Source of the DNA: Allobosea sp. Tri-44
GTDB lineage: Bacteria > Pseudomonadota > Alphaproteobacteria > Rhizobiales > Beijerinckiaceae
Length of the DNA: 64,000 bases
Direction of reading: 5' to 3'
NCBI RefSeq assembly: GCF_004123845.1
Contig: NZ_NBDP01000064.1
Coordinates: 62,001-126,000, forward strand
Part shown: piece after piece, positions 17,149 through 25,780 of the stretch
How positions within the stretch are numbered: the stretch's first letter is position 1
Layout of the letters: every line of letters starts with the position of its first letter
Position numbers and translations under genes: made by a program
The notes under the pieces: generated by a model
Database searches by the model: none
What the model was told of the DNA's origin: nothing
The model's input: only the letters and a program-made list of their open reading frames with translations

Positions 17149-17922
17149 ATGGCTTATGAGACCATTCTCGTCGAGGTGAAGGGCAAGGTCGGCGTCATCA
17201 CGCTGAACCGGCCGCAGGCCCTGAACGCGCTGAACGTCCAGCTGATCGCCGACATCAACGCGGCGCTCGACGGCTTTGAGCGCGACGACGGCATCGGCTG
17301 CATCGTCATGACCGGCTCGGAGAAGGCCTTCGCCGCCGGCGCCGACATCAAACAGATGCAGGAGCGCAGCTATCCCGGCACCTATCTCGACGACAAGTTC
17401 GCCGACTGGGACCGGATCGGCCAGCGCCGCAAGCCCATCATCGCCGCGGTCGCGGGCTTTGCGCTCGGCGGCGGCTGCGAGCTCGCCATGATGGCCGATT
17501 TCATCATCGCCGCCGACAACGCCAAGTTCGGCCAGCCCGAGATCAATCTCGCCGTCATCCCCGGCGCGGGCGGTACCCAGCGCCTGACCCATGCGATCGG
17601 CAAGGCCAAGGCGATGGACCTTTGCCTCACCGGCCGCTTCATGGACGTGAACGAAGCCGAGCGCGCCGGGCTGGTTGCCCGTATCGTCCCGCTCGCCGAG
17701 TTGATGACCGAGACGCTGAAGGCGGCCGAGCAGATTGCCTCGAAGTCGCTGCCCTCGCTGCTGTCAGCCAAGGAATCGATCAATCGCGCCTTCGAGACGA
17801 CGCTGGCCGAAGGCCTGCGCTTTGAGCGCCGCGTCTTCTCGGCGCTGTTCGGCACGCACGACCAGAAAGAAGGCATGGCCGCCTTCATCGAGAAGCGGAA
17901 GCCGGAATTCAAGAACCGCTGA
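17149..17922 (+). CDS. Enoyl-CoA hydratase
   Basis: 257 residues from the ATG at 17149, with GGAGG about eight bases upstream. Crotonase fold: GVITLNRPQALNALN, the oxyanion hole segments AFAAGADIKQM and AGFALGGGCELAMM, and both catalytic glutamates (CELAMM Glu and QPEINLAVIPGAGGT Glu). It hydrates 2-enoyl-CoA in beta-oxidation. The last residues (FIEKRKPEFKNR) are the classical end of this short-chain type. Its location before rpsT-dnaA is conserved in Hyphomicrobiales. Confidence 0.95.
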   Translation: MAYETILVEVKGKVGVITLNRPQALNALNVQLIADINAALDGFERDDGIGCIVMTGSEKAFAAGADIKQMQERSYPGTYLDDKFADWDRIGQRRKPIIAAVAGFALGGGCELAMMADFIIAADNAKFGQPEINLAVIPGAGGTQRLTHAIGKAKAMDLCLTGRFMDVNEAERAGLVARIVPLAELMTETLKAAEQIASKSLPSLLSAKESINRAFETTLAEGLRFERRVFSALFGTHDQKEGMAAFIEKRKPEFKNR

Positions 17923-17931
17923 GACGGGAGA

Positions 17932-17963
17932 CCCCGGCCGATCAGCGCCACGCATGGCCGGGG
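17932..17963 (+). terminator. Hairpin after enoyl-CoA hydratase
   Basis: Inverted repeat CCCCGGCC / GGCCGGGG with a 16-base loop, starting nine bases after the stop and followed by CCAATTTCTTTC. This is a plausible but weak intrinsic terminator because the loop is long and the T run is broken. Confidence 0.5.
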
Positions 17964-18040
17964 CCAATTTCTTTCACTTGAAAGGCCGACGGCGCTGCTG
18001 GACCATGGCTGCTCACTCTTAAGAGTACGCAGGATTTGCC

Positions 18041-19039
18041 ATGACCGCCGCAGCCCGCTCCCTCACCGACGGCATCGCACTGCCGACCTATGCCGATGTC
18101 GAGGCGGCGGCGAAGCGCATCGCCGGCGTGGCGCACCGCACGCCGGCATTGACCTCGCGCACGGCCAATGAGCGCATCGGCGCCAATCTCGTCTTCAAGG
18201 CCGAGAACCTGCAGCGCATGGGCGCCTTCAAGTTCCGCGGCGGCTACAACGCCATCGCAGCACTCAGCCCCGAACAGCGCAAGGCCGGCGTGCTGACCTA
18301 TTCCTCCGGCAACCATGCCCAGGCGATCGCCTATGCCAGCAAGCTGCTCGGTGCGCCGGCGACGATCATCATGCCTCTCGATGCCCCCGCGGCGAAGGTC
18401 GCGGCGACCAAGGGCTACGGCGCCGAGATCGTGACCTATGATCGCTATAGTCAGGATCGGCTCGAGCTCGGCGACCGGCTGGCGGCCGAACGCGGCCTGA
18501 CGCTGATCCCGCCCTACGACCATCCCGAGGTGATCGCCGGCCAGGGCACGGCGACAAAGGAGCTGATCGAGGAAGCGGGCGAGCTCGACGTCCTCCTGGT
18601 CTGCCTCGGCGGCGGCGGTCTCCTGGCCGGCGCTCTGCTCGCCGCGCGGGCGCTCAACCCTGGCTGCAAGGTCTACGGCGTCGAGCCCGAAGCCGGCAAT
18701 GATGGCCAGCAATCGCTGCGCAAGGGCGAGATCGTCAAGATCGACGTGCCCAAGACCATCGCCGACGGCGCCCAGACCGCCTTTCTCGGCGACTACACCT
18801 TCCCGATCATCCGCGACCTCGTCGAGGACATCGTCACCGTGCCGGATGCGGCGCTTGTCGCGACGATGCGCTTCTTCGCCGAGCGGATGAAGCTCGTGGT
18901 CGAGCCGACCGGATGCCTTGCCGCCGCGGCTGCCTTCACCGGGGCGGTTCCGGTCGAGGGCAAGCGCGTCGGCGTCATCCTCAGCGGCGGCAATGTCGAT
19001 CTCGCCAGCTTCGCGCGCTTCATCGGCGAAGGCGCATGA
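18041..19039 (+). CDS. PLP-dependent threonine/serine dehydratase
   Basis: 332 residues, fold type II PLP enzyme without a C-terminal ACT domain, so it is the catabolic/short type. The PLP lysine is Lys64 in GAFKFRGGYN, SSGNHAQAIAYA binds the substrate carboxylate, and the glycine loop CLGGGGLLAG binds the cofactor phosphate. The reaction is deamination of serine, threonine or beta-hydroxyaspartate to a 2-oxoacid; the sequence also resembles serine racemases, so exact substrate is open. It overlaps the RidA gene as ATGA, which suits the need to clear reactive enamine products. Confidence 0.9.
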   Translation: MTAAARSLTDGIALPTYADVEAAAKRIAGVAHRTPALTSRTANERIGANLVFKAENLQRMGAFKFRGGYNAIAALSPEQRKAGVLTYSSGNHAQAIAYASKLLGAPATIIMPLDAPAAKVAATKGYGAEIVTYDRYSQDRLELGDRLAAERGLTLIPPYDHPEVIAGQGTATKELIEEAGELDVLLVCLGGGGLLAGALLAARALNPGCKVYGVEPEAGNDGQQSLRKGEIVKIDVPKTIADGAQTAFLGDYTFPIIRDLVEDIVTVPDAALVATMRFFAERMKLVVEPTGCLAAAAAFTGAVPVEGKRVGVILSGGNVDLASFARFIGEGA

Positions 19040-19431
19040 GCGAAATCGAGACGATCCTCTCGCCGCAGGTTCCGGCGCCGGCGGGACATTACTCGCAAGC
19101 CGTGGCCTATAAGGACCTGGTCTTCGTCTCGGGCCAGCTCGCGCCGCGCCCCGACGGCAGCCACACCGCCGACGAGCCTTTCGCCGTGCAGGCGCGGCAG
19201 GCTCTCGACAATCTCCTTGCCGTGCTCGCCGCCGCCGGCTGTGGCCCGGCCGACGTGCTGAAGGTTACCGCCTATCTGGTCGGCGCCGCGCACTGGCCGC
19301 AGTTCAATGCGATCTATGCCGAGGCCTTCGGGCCGCATCGACCGGCGCGCGCCGTCGTTCCGGTGCCGGAACTGCACCATGGCTATCTCATCGAGATCGA
19401 GGCCGTGGCGGTCCGCCGCAAGGCGGGTTGA
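19036..19431 (+). CDS. RidA family enamine/imine deaminase
   Basis: 131 residues; the ATG overlaps the dehydratase stop. The YjgF/RidA fold is clear: PAGHYSQAVAYKDLVFVSGQLAPRPDG, then QARQALDNLLAVLAAAGCG, VLKVTAYLVG, FGPHRPARAVVPVPELHHGYLIEIEAVAV. The catalytic Arg is in RPARAVV and the Glu in IEIEAVA. RidA hydrolyses 2-aminoacrylate released by PLP dehydratases, so translational coupling to one is functionally logical. A second RidA-like gene lies at the right edge of the window. Confidence 0.93.
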   Translation: MSEIETILSPQVPAPAGHYSQAVAYKDLVFVSGQLAPRPDGSHTADEPFAVQARQALDNLLAVLAAAGCGPADVLKVTAYLVGAAHWPQFNAIYAEAFGPHRPARAVVPVPELHHGYLIEIEAVAVRRKAG

Positions 19432-19600
19432 AAGCGGCGGCGATTCCACCGTTGACGCCACGCGCGGCAGGAACTATAGGGTCGGGCCTCGCGGCGGTCT
19501 TGCTCCGGCAGGACCGTCGCTCGCATTTTCAACTGAAGGTTCGTGGTCGTGCCAGCCGGCGATAGCCAGGCGCTCACCACGATGAGGACGAGGACAGACC

Positions 19601-19867
19601 ATGGCCAACACGACTTCGGCCAAGAAGGCCGCGCGCAAGATCGTGCGGCGCACCGAAGTGAACAAGGCGCGCCGCAGCCGCATGCGCACCTATCTGCGCA
19701 AGGTCGAGGAGGCGATCGCCTCCGGTGACAAGACCGCCGCCGCAGCTGCGCTGAAGGCCGCTCAGCCGGAACTCATGAGGGCCGCGCAGAAGGGCGTGGT
19801 TCACAAGAACACCGCTTCGCGCAAGGTTTCGCGTCTGGCTCACCGCGTGAGCGCGCTCGCTTCCTGA
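19601..19867 (+). CDS. rpsT: 30S ribosomal protein S20
   Basis: 88 residues, strongly basic and Lys/Ala/Arg-rich, beginning MANTTSAKKAARKIVRRTEVNKARRS and containing the TYLRKVEEAI and ALKAAQPELMRAAQKGVVHKNTASRKVSRL segments typical of S20. It binds 16S rRNA in the small subunit. It sits upstream of dnaA, a conserved arrangement in this order, and is closed by a strong terminator. Confidence 0.98.
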   Translation: MANTTSAKKAARKIVRRTEVNKARRSRMRTYLRKVEEAIASGDKTAAAAALKAAQPELMRAAQKGVVHKNTASRKVSRLAHRVSALAS

Positions 19868-19902
19868 TCACCGTTCAGCAGAACGGATTCCATGGCGTTT
19901 AC

Positions 19903-19928
19903 AACCCGGCCGAAAGGCCGGGTTTTTT
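19903..19928 (+). terminator. Intrinsic terminator of rpsT
   Basis: AACCCGGCC, GAAA tetraloop, GGCCGGGTT, followed at once by T residues. Nine perfect base pairs, a stable tetraloop and a U-tract make this a textbook terminator 36 bases after the stop codon. Confidence 0.95.
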
Positions 19929-20655
19929 GTTTGCCGGCCTACCGCCTGAGGCGGGCTTCGATGCTGCGGCGCAACACCCGCTGTCAACGCGGATTCCGCA
20001 ATCTTTCCACTGCTTTACCAGCTTGACTTCGGGTTGGTTTTAGAGGTCGGAAACCGCATTGTTTTAAGGTTTTGATCGCACAAAATTCCTCCATATTTTT
20101 CATGACCTTAGTGGGCAAAGCAATTCGCCCCGAGGAATCACCCTCCCCCGGAAGGGGTAGACCACCCCCTTCAAAAAAAAAGATTCGGAGCCGGCGCGAG
20201 ACTCTCCCGGTAAAGAAAAGCTTAACTTCCCCAACTGATTGCGAGGCACTTACCGATAGGTCAGGGAGGGGGCCATTAGCCCTCAATCCGTGAAGCCGGC
20301 TGAGGGGGATATTGCCCCCGTTCGAGGCCGCCCTGTAAGGTCTTTTCATCGCCGGGCGGACAGCGATGTTTGACCGGCTCTCCTAAGAATTGTTGATGGT
20401 TTCTGCTTACAACCAGGCGGGGTTGGAAGAATGAGTTTCTATGTCTCAAAGATTTAAACGTTTTGAAATCAAGCGCAGCCGCAACTGAACTTTCAGAGCG
20501 CGCGGCACTACCCGGAAAAAGCGTTGGGATGACCTCGCTTCGCGGCGTTTTTTCGCCGACGAGGAGAGCGACATTTTTTCTAAAACCGAAAATATTGCAC
20601 AGCCAACCCCAGAACGGGGTGGTCAAGTGCAGGGCACTGAAACGGGGCAATTGGA
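19929..20655. other. Non-coding region upstream of dnaA
   Basis: About 730 bases with no convincing gene; the short frames on the minus strand have unnatural composition. It includes a nine-base A run near 20173, a GAAGGGG/CCCCTTC inverted repeat next to it, and four GANTC (CcrM methylation) sites at 19992, 20135, 20182 and 20200. I looked for DnaA boxes (TTATCCACA or one mismatch) and found none I would defend, so this is more likely the dnaA promoter/leader than the origin. Confidence 0.6.
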
Positions 20656-22170
20656 ATGTTCGAGCGGATGGAGACTGGCAACTTGACCGACGCAACCACC
20701 ACCACAGTGCTGACGGGACTTGTCCTGAGCGAGCCGAGGGGTGCTGCCGGGATCAAGGATCGCTGGGATAGGGTCCGCCGACGCCTGCGTGCCGAGCTCG
20801 GCGAAGACGTTTTCTCCAGCTGGTTCGCCCGCGTCGAGATTGGTGCGATCGTCGACGGCGTCGCCCATCTCACCGTCCCGACCCGCTTCCTGAAGAGCTG
20901 GCTCGAAGCGCACTATGCCGAGCGTCTGCGGACGCATTGCGTGGCAGAGCTCGACGCTCCCAACGGGATCGCCCTCGCGGTGCGCCAGGTGTCGCGGGAT
21001 AGCTCCGAGCCCTGCCGGGACACCCCGGCACAGAGCGCACGCATGGCTCAACCCCGTGCCACAGCTCCCGTCGCAGAGATTGCTCCCGCCTCGGCGACCC
21101 ATCAGCCCGGCGAACGCGATGCCATGGACGCCAACGGCACGCTGCTCGACCGGCGCATGACCTTCCAGAGCTTCGTCGTCGGCAAGTCGAACGCGCTCGC
21201 CTTCGCCGCGGCCGAACGGATCTCGGCAGCGCCTGCCGGCTCGACGCCTTACAACCCGCTCTACCTCCATGCCGGCGTCGGCCTCGGCAAAACCCATCTG
21301 ATCCAGGCTATCGCCCAGGATGCACGCCAACACGGCAAGCGCGTCGCCTATTTCACCGCCGATCGCTTCATGTACGGCTTCGTCGCGGCGCTGAAGTCGC
21401 AGACGGCGCTCGCCTTCAAGGAGAAGCTGCGCGGCATCGACCTCCTGATCGTCGATGACGTCCAGTTCATCCAGGGCCGCTCGATCCAGCAGGAGTTCGG
21501 CCACACGATCAATGCGCTGATCGACGCCGGCAAGCAGATCGTCGTCGCCGCCGACCGGCTGCCTACCGATCTGGAGGCGCTCGATGAGCGCATCCGCTCG
21601 CGGCTCGCAGGTGGGCTCGTCGTCGAGATCGGCGAGCTCGACGAAGCGCTGCGGGTCAAGATCCTGACGATCCGCCTCGACGGGCTGAAGGCCGCCCATC
21701 CGAGCTTCCTCGTCAACCCGGATGTGATCGCCTATGTCGCCCGGGCGGTCGCCACCAATGGCCGCGACCTCGACGGCGCCGCCAACCGCATCCTGGCGCA
21801 TGCGACGCTCACGGGCGCGACGGTGACGATGGAAACCGCCGAGGCGGCGATCCGCGACCTGGTGCGGACGCGCGAGCCGCGCCGGGTCAAGATCGAGGAC
21901 ATCCAGAAGCTGGTCGCGACCCGCTACAATGTCAGCCGCGCCGATATCCTGTCGGAGCGACGCACCGCAGCGGTGGTCAAGCCGCGCCAGATCGCGATGT
22001 ATCTCGCCAAGGCGCTGACGCCGCGTTCCCTGCCCGAGATCGGCCGCCGCTTCGGCGGGCGCGACCACACCACCGTGCTGCACGCCGTGCGCAAGATCGA
22101 GAAGGCGATCGTCGAGGACCGGCTGTTGCACGACGAGGTCGACCTGCTGAAGCGCATGCTGCAGGAGTGA
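20656..22170 (+). CDS. dnaA: Chromosomal replication initiator DnaA
   Basis: 504 residues. Domain I is at about 35-105 (DRWDRVRRRLRAELGEDVFSSWF), a Pro/Ala-rich linker follows to about 165, and the AAA+ domain has Walker A GVGLGKTH (about 206-213) and Walker B LLIVDDVQFI. The C-terminal DNA-binding domain has the signature GGRDHTTVLHAV (about 467-478). It opens the origin. The ATG at 20656 is preceded by GGGGCAATTGGA; a second ATG at codon 5 is possible. dnaN follows after 133 bases. Confidence 0.98.
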   Translation: MFERMETGNLTDATTTTVLTGLVLSEPRGAAGIKDRWDRVRRRLRAELGEDVFSSWFARVEIGAIVDGVAHLTVPTRFLKSWLEAHYAERLRTHCVAELDAPNGIALAVRQVSRDSSEPCRDTPAQSARMAQPRATAPVAEIAPASATHQPGERDAMDANGTLLDRRMTFQSFVVGKSNALAFAAAERISAAPAGSTPYNPLYLHAGVGLGKTHLIQAIAQDARQHGKRVAYFTADRFMYGFVAALKSQTALAFKEKLRGIDLLIVDDVQFIQGRSIQQEFGHTINALIDAGKQIVVAADRLPTDLEALDERIRSRLAGGLVVEIGELDEALRVKILTIRLDGLKAAHPSFLVNPDVIAYVARAVATNGRDLDGAANRILAHATLTGATVTMETAEAAIRDLVRTREPRRVKIEDIQKLVATRYNVSRADILSERRTAAVVKPRQIAMYLAKALTPRSLPEIGRRFGGRDHTTVLHAVRKIEKAIVEDRLLHDEVDLLKRMLQE

Positions 22171-22303
22171 GCCTGTCTCTCGTGTTAGCTGTGATTGCAG
22201 GCATTCCCGCCCTTGCGCGGGAACCGGCCCTCCGGCAATGTCGCGGGCCATTCTCTCGCCCGCGCGCCTTGCCGCGCGGGCGCCAGCACGCCAGAAGACG
22301 CCC

Positions 22304-23422
22304 ATGAAGGTTACGGTCGAACGCTCCACGCTCCTGAAGTCGCTCGGGCATGTCCATCGTGTGGTCGAGCGGCGCAACACGATCCCGATCCTGTCCAACC
22401 TGCTGCTGCGCGGCAGCGAGGATGGGCTGAAGCTGAAGGCGACCGACCTTGACATCGAGGTCGTCGAGACCGTGCCGGCCGACGTGATCGAGCCCGGCGC
22501 GACGACGGTGCCTGCCCACACGCTCTACGACATCGTGCGCAAGCTGCCGGACGGCTCCCAGGTCTCGCTCGAGACCACCGGCGAAACCGGCCAGATGCTG
22601 CTGCGCTCGGGCCGCTCGCGCTTTACCCTGCAGACCTTGCCGGAGAGCGACTTCCCGGACATCACCGCCGGCGAGATGGCGCATCGCTTCGTGCTGCCGG
22701 CCGGCGAATTCAAGCGCCTGATCGACAAGACCCAGTTCGCGATCTCGACCGAGGAGACGCGCTATTATCTCAACGGCATCTATCTACACGCCATCGACGT
22801 CGACGGGCGCCCCGTCCTGCGCGCGGTCGCGACCGACGGCCATCGCCTCGCCCGCGTCGACACTCCCGCCCCGCAGGGCTCGCTCGGCATGCCGGGCGTG
22901 ATCGTGCCGCGCAAGGCGGTGTCCGAGATCCAGAAGCTGCTCGAGGATGGCGAGAGCGAGGTCCAGATCGAGCTCTCGGCCACGAAGATCCGGGTCGCCA
23001 CGGCCGAGGTCGTGCTGACCTCGAAGCTGATCGACGGCACCTTCCCGGACTATCAGCGCGTCATCCCATCCGGCAACGACAAGCTGCTCACCGTCGACCG
23101 GGGCGATTTCGCGGCCTCCGTCGATCGCGTCTCGACGATCTCGTCCGAGCGCGGCCGCGCCGTGAAGCTCTCCATGGCCGATGGCCGCATGACGCTCTCG
23201 GTGACCAATCCCGATTCCGGTTCGGCAACCGAGGAGATCGAGGTCGACTACGATGCCGGCCCGCTCGATATCGGCTTCAACGCGCGCTACCTGATGGATA
23301 TCGCCGCCCAGCTCGACGGCGACACCGCTTTGCTCAAGCTCGCCGATCCGGGCTCGCCGACGGTGATCCAGGACCGCGAAGGCGCTTCGGCCCTCTATGT
23401 GCTGATGCCGATGCGGGTTTAG
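22304..23422 (+). CDS. dnaN: DNA polymerase III beta subunit (sliding clamp)
   Basis: 372 residues from the ATG at 22304; the 22 upstream codons in frame are low-complexity and discarded. The three clamp domains are evident: MKVTVERSTLLKSLGHVHRVVERRNTIPILSNLLL at the start, VATDGHRLARVD in the middle, and the C-terminal VLMPMRV end. Dimers encircle DNA and tether the polymerase. It lies between dnaA and recF as is usual; a palindromic repeat begins inside its stop codon. Confidence 0.98.
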   Translation: MKVTVERSTLLKSLGHVHRVVERRNTIPILSNLLLRGSEDGLKLKATDLDIEVVETVPADVIEPGATTVPAHTLYDIVRKLPDGSQVSLETTGETGQMLLRSGRSRFTLQTLPESDFPDITAGEMAHRFVLPAGEFKRLIDKTQFAISTEETRYYLNGIYLHAIDVDGRPVLRAVATDGHRLARVDTPAPQGSLGMPGVIVPRKAVSEIQKLLEDGESEVQIELSATKIRVATAEVVLTSKLIDGTFPDYQRVIPSGNDKLLTVDRGDFAASVDRVSTISSERGRAVKLSMADGRMTLSVTNPDSGSATEEIEVDYDAGPLDIGFNARYLMDIAAQLDGDTALLKLADPGSPTVIQDREGASALYVLMPMRV

Positions 23423-23533
23423 AGCATTGCGCGAAAAAGTGGGAACCGGTTTTTCGCAAGAGCAATGCTCTAACCTTTTAGAATCGATCACGGTTTTCGC
23501 ATTTTGACGGAATCGTCAAAATGCGACGTGATC
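23421..23533 (+). repeat. Palindromic intergenic repeat, copy A
   Basis: Two hairpins in tandem. The first has outer arms AGAGCATTGC (23421-23430) and GCAATGCTCT (23462-23471) and inner arms GCGAAAAA / TTTTTCGC around GTGGGAACCGG. The second has outer arms GATCACG (23486) and CGTGATC (23527) and inner arms GCATTTTGACG / CGTCAAAATGC. It fills the dnaN-recF gap and ends 18 bases before the recF start. Same family as 60642-60753 and, more distantly, 62136-62238. Confidence 0.9.
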
Positions 23534-23551
23534 TAAGCCCGCGAGCGCTTC

Positions 23552-24679
23552 TTGACCGCGGTCGCCCACCTCACTTTGCAGAATTTCCGCTCCTATCCGG
23601 CCCTCGATCTCGCGATCGAGGGCCGGCTCGTTGCGCTGTGCGGCGAGAACGGCGCCGGCAAGACAAACCTGCTCGAAGCGCTCTCGCTGTTCGCCCCCGG
23701 CCGCGGCCTCCGACGCTCCGATCTCTCGGATATGGCGCGCCAGCCCGGCGATGGCGGCTTTGCCGTCTCGATCGCGCTCGCCGATGACGGGGCGAGACTC
23801 GGGATCGGACTGGAGCCGCCGGATGCCGAAGGGCGCCGGGCCCGGATCGCCCGCATCGACGGCGTCTCGGCCGGCTCGGCGCTCGCCTTCAGCGATTATC
23901 TCCGCCTGGTCTGGCTGACGCCCGATCTCGACGGGCTGTTCCGTGGCTCGGCCGGCGAGCGCCGCCGCTTCCTCGACCGGCTGGTACTCGCGGTCGATCC
24001 CGGCCATGGCACTCGCTCGAACGCGCTCGAAAAGGCGCTGCGCTCGCGCAACCGTATCCTCGAGGAAAGCCCGCACCAGCAGCGCTGGCTCGACGCCGTC
24101 GAGCGCGAGATCGCCGAACTCGGCGTCGCCGTCGCTGCCGCCCGGGCCGAGACCGTGGCGCGGCTCTCCGCCATCATCGCCCAGAACCACGATGACGCCT
24201 CGCCCTTCCCGCAGGCTGATATCGCGCTTGAGGGGGAGATCGACGCGCTGGTTGCGAGCCTGCCGGCGCTCGATGCCGAGGATCGCTATCGCGACTTGCT
24301 GGCCGGGATGCGCCCGCGTGACAAGGCGGCCGGCCGCACGCTCACCGGACCGCAGGCCTCCGATCTCGCCGTGCGCCATGCCGCCAAGGACATCCCCGCC
24401 GGACAAGGCTCGACCGGTGAGCAGAAAGCGCTGCTGATCGGGCTCGTGCTCGCTCATGCCCGCCTCGTCGCGACGATGAGCGACCTGCCGCCGCTCGTCC
24501 TGCTCGACGAGGTCGCCGCCCATCTCGATCCGCGCCGGCGCGCGGCGCTCTATGCGGCGCTGGCCGAGCTCGGCTGCCAGGTCTGGATGACCGGCGCCGA
24601 CCCGGCTCTGTTCGGCGATCTTCCTGATGGGGCGCAGCGCTTCCTGGTCACGCCGGGCGAGGTTCGTGCCGTATCCTGA
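23552..24679 (+). CDS. recF: RecF, DNA replication/repair protein
   Basis: 375 residues. VAHLTLQNFRSYPALDLAI, Walker A CGENGAGKTNLLEAL, the YLRLVWLTPDLDGLFRGSAGERRRFLDRLVL segment and the ABC-type signature STGEQKALLIGL with Walker B LVLLDEVAAHLD identify RecF. It loads RecA at single-strand gaps. The first possible start is the TTG at 23552, because an in-frame TAA lies 18 bases upstream and no ATG or GTG is available before the conserved part. The ribosome site is poor, suggesting low expression. Confidence 0.96.
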   Translation: MTAVAHLTLQNFRSYPALDLAIEGRLVALCGENGAGKTNLLEALSLFAPGRGLRRSDLSDMARQPGDGGFAVSIALADDGARLGIGLEPPDAEGRRARIARIDGVSAGSALAFSDYLRLVWLTPDLDGLFRGSAGERRRFLDRLVLAVDPGHGTRSNALEKALRSRNRILEESPHQQRWLDAVEREIAELGVAVAAARAETVARLSAIIAQNHDDASPFPQADIALEGEIDALVASLPALDAEDRYRDLLAGMRPRDKAAGRTLTGPQASDLAVRHAAKDIPAGQGSTGEQKALLIGLVLAHARLVATMSDLPPLVLLDEVAAHLDPRRRAALYAALAELGCQVWMTGADPALFGDLPDGAQRFLVTPGEVRAVS

Positions 24680-24803
24680 CAGCGGCGGTCGCCCATGATC
24701 GGTCAGCCCGGCTGATCGACCTCATCACGCATGCCGATGGGACGCTGGGCTTGCTTGCTGCTAGCATGGCGTGAAGAACGTCAATCATCAGGGATGAGCG
24801 CCG

Positions 24804-25418
24804 ATGGATCTCGCCGGACTTCTGGTTTTCGCCGGTGTCTATTTTCTCGCCGTCGCCTCGCCCGGGCCCGGCATCGCCGCGATCGTGGCGCGTTCGCTGT
24901 CGACCGGCTTCCGGCGGGCGGTGCCCTTCGTGCTCGGCATCGCGGCCGGCGACCTCGTCTGGCTGGCCTTCTCGGCGCTCGGCCTGTCCGTGCTGATGCA
25001 GAGCTTCCACGGCCTGTTCCTGGCAATCAAATACGCCGGCTGCGCCTATCTCATCTATCTCGCCTGGAAGCTCTGGACCGCGCCGGTGAAGAGCCTCGAA
25101 GACCAGCCGGCGATGCGCGGCGAGGGCATCCGCCTCTTCCTCGGCGGCATCGCGCTGACGCTCGGCAACCCCAAGGTGATGGTGTTCTTCGTCTCGATCC
25201 TGCCGCTCGTCGTCGACCTGCACGCACTGACGCCGCTCGCCTTCGTCGAGGTCGCGGTGCTGACCATGCTGATTATCAACACCACCCTGCTCGGCTATGC
25301 CTTTGCCGCCGACCGGGCACGCCGGCTGGTGGCAAGCCCGCGCACCCTGCGCCGGATCAACCGCGTCACCGGCGGGGTGATGGCGGGCGCCGCGGCGGCG
25401 ATCGCGACGCGTGGCTGA
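24804..25418 (+). CDS. LysE family amino-acid exporter
   Basis: 204 residues with six hydrophobic segments. AVASPGPGIAAIVARSLSTGFRRAV is the LysE/RhtB signature near the N-terminus, and LTLGNPKVMVFFVSILP is the second conserved motif. It exports amino acids or related metabolites across the inner membrane; substrate cannot be told. Its stop codon overlaps the region of the following cupin gene start, so the two are probably co-expressed. Confidence 0.92.
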   Translation: MDLAGLLVFAGVYFLAVASPGPGIAAIVARSLSTGFRRAVPFVLGIAAGDLVWLAFSALGLSVLMQSFHGLFLAIKYAGCAYLIYLAWKLWTAPVKSLEDQPAMRGEGIRLFLGGIALTLGNPKVMVFFVSILPLVVDLHALTPLAFVEVAVLTMLIINTTLLGYAFAADRARRLVASPRTLRRINRVTGGVMAGAAAAIATRG

Positions 25419-25419
25419 G

Positions 25420-25773
25420 ATGGCTGACACGAGCGCAGAGCCCCGTGCCATTCGCCGTGAGGACTGGTCCGAGACCCCCGGCGAATGGCATGGCGAGGTG
25501 CAGGGCTTCGGCGGTGAGGTCTCGCTGATCTTCGTTCGGGCCGAGCCGGGCAAGGGGCCAAGGCTGCACAGCCACCCCTATCCCGAGACCTTCATCGTGC
25601 GTGCCGGTCGGGCGCTCTACACGATAGGCGATCAGGAGATCGAGGCCGGGCCGGGAGAAATCCTGGTCGTGCCGGCCGGCGTGCCGCACAAGTTCCGCAG
25701 CCTCGGGCCGGAGGTGCTGGAATCGATCGACATCCACGCCAGCGAGCGCTTCGCCACCGATTGGCTGGAGTAG
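25420..25773 (+). CDS. Cupin domain protein
   Basis: 117 residues from the ATG at 25420; a GTG at 25411 overlapping the exporter stop is also possible. The double cupin motif is visible: GPRLHSHPYPETFIVRAGRALY (His, His and Glu metal ligands) and ILVVPAGVPHKFRS (third His). It is a small single-domain cupin, metal-binding, of unknown reaction. It lies just downstream of the LysE exporter. Confidence 0.88.
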   Translation: MADTSAEPRAIRREDWSETPGEWHGEVQGFGGEVSLIFVRAEPGKGPRLHSHPYPETFIVRAGRALYTIGDQEIEAGPGEILVVPAGVPHKFRSLGPEVLESIDIHASERFATDWLE

Positions 25774-25780
25774 GCTGGTC

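Noticed and set aside
20155..20185. Terminator at the GAAGGGG/CCCCTTC repeat with an A run
   Set aside because: On the plus strand the run after the stem is A, not T; on the minus strand the T run precedes the stem.
19929..20655. Chromosomal origin (oriC) upstream of dnaA
   Set aside because: No DnaA box within one mismatch of TTATCCACA and no AT-rich 13-mer array was found; in many alphaproteobacteria the origin is away from dnaA.
19984..20695. Two minus-strand frames (121 and 139 codons) upstream of dnaA
   Set aside because: Composition follows GC-rich and homopolymer DNA, there is no ribosome site and no recognisable motif; probably non-coding.
20623..22521. 632-codon antisense frame across dnaA
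   Set aside because: A shadow of the strong dnaA coding frame in GC-rich DNA; Arg/Asp/Gly-rich with no domain.
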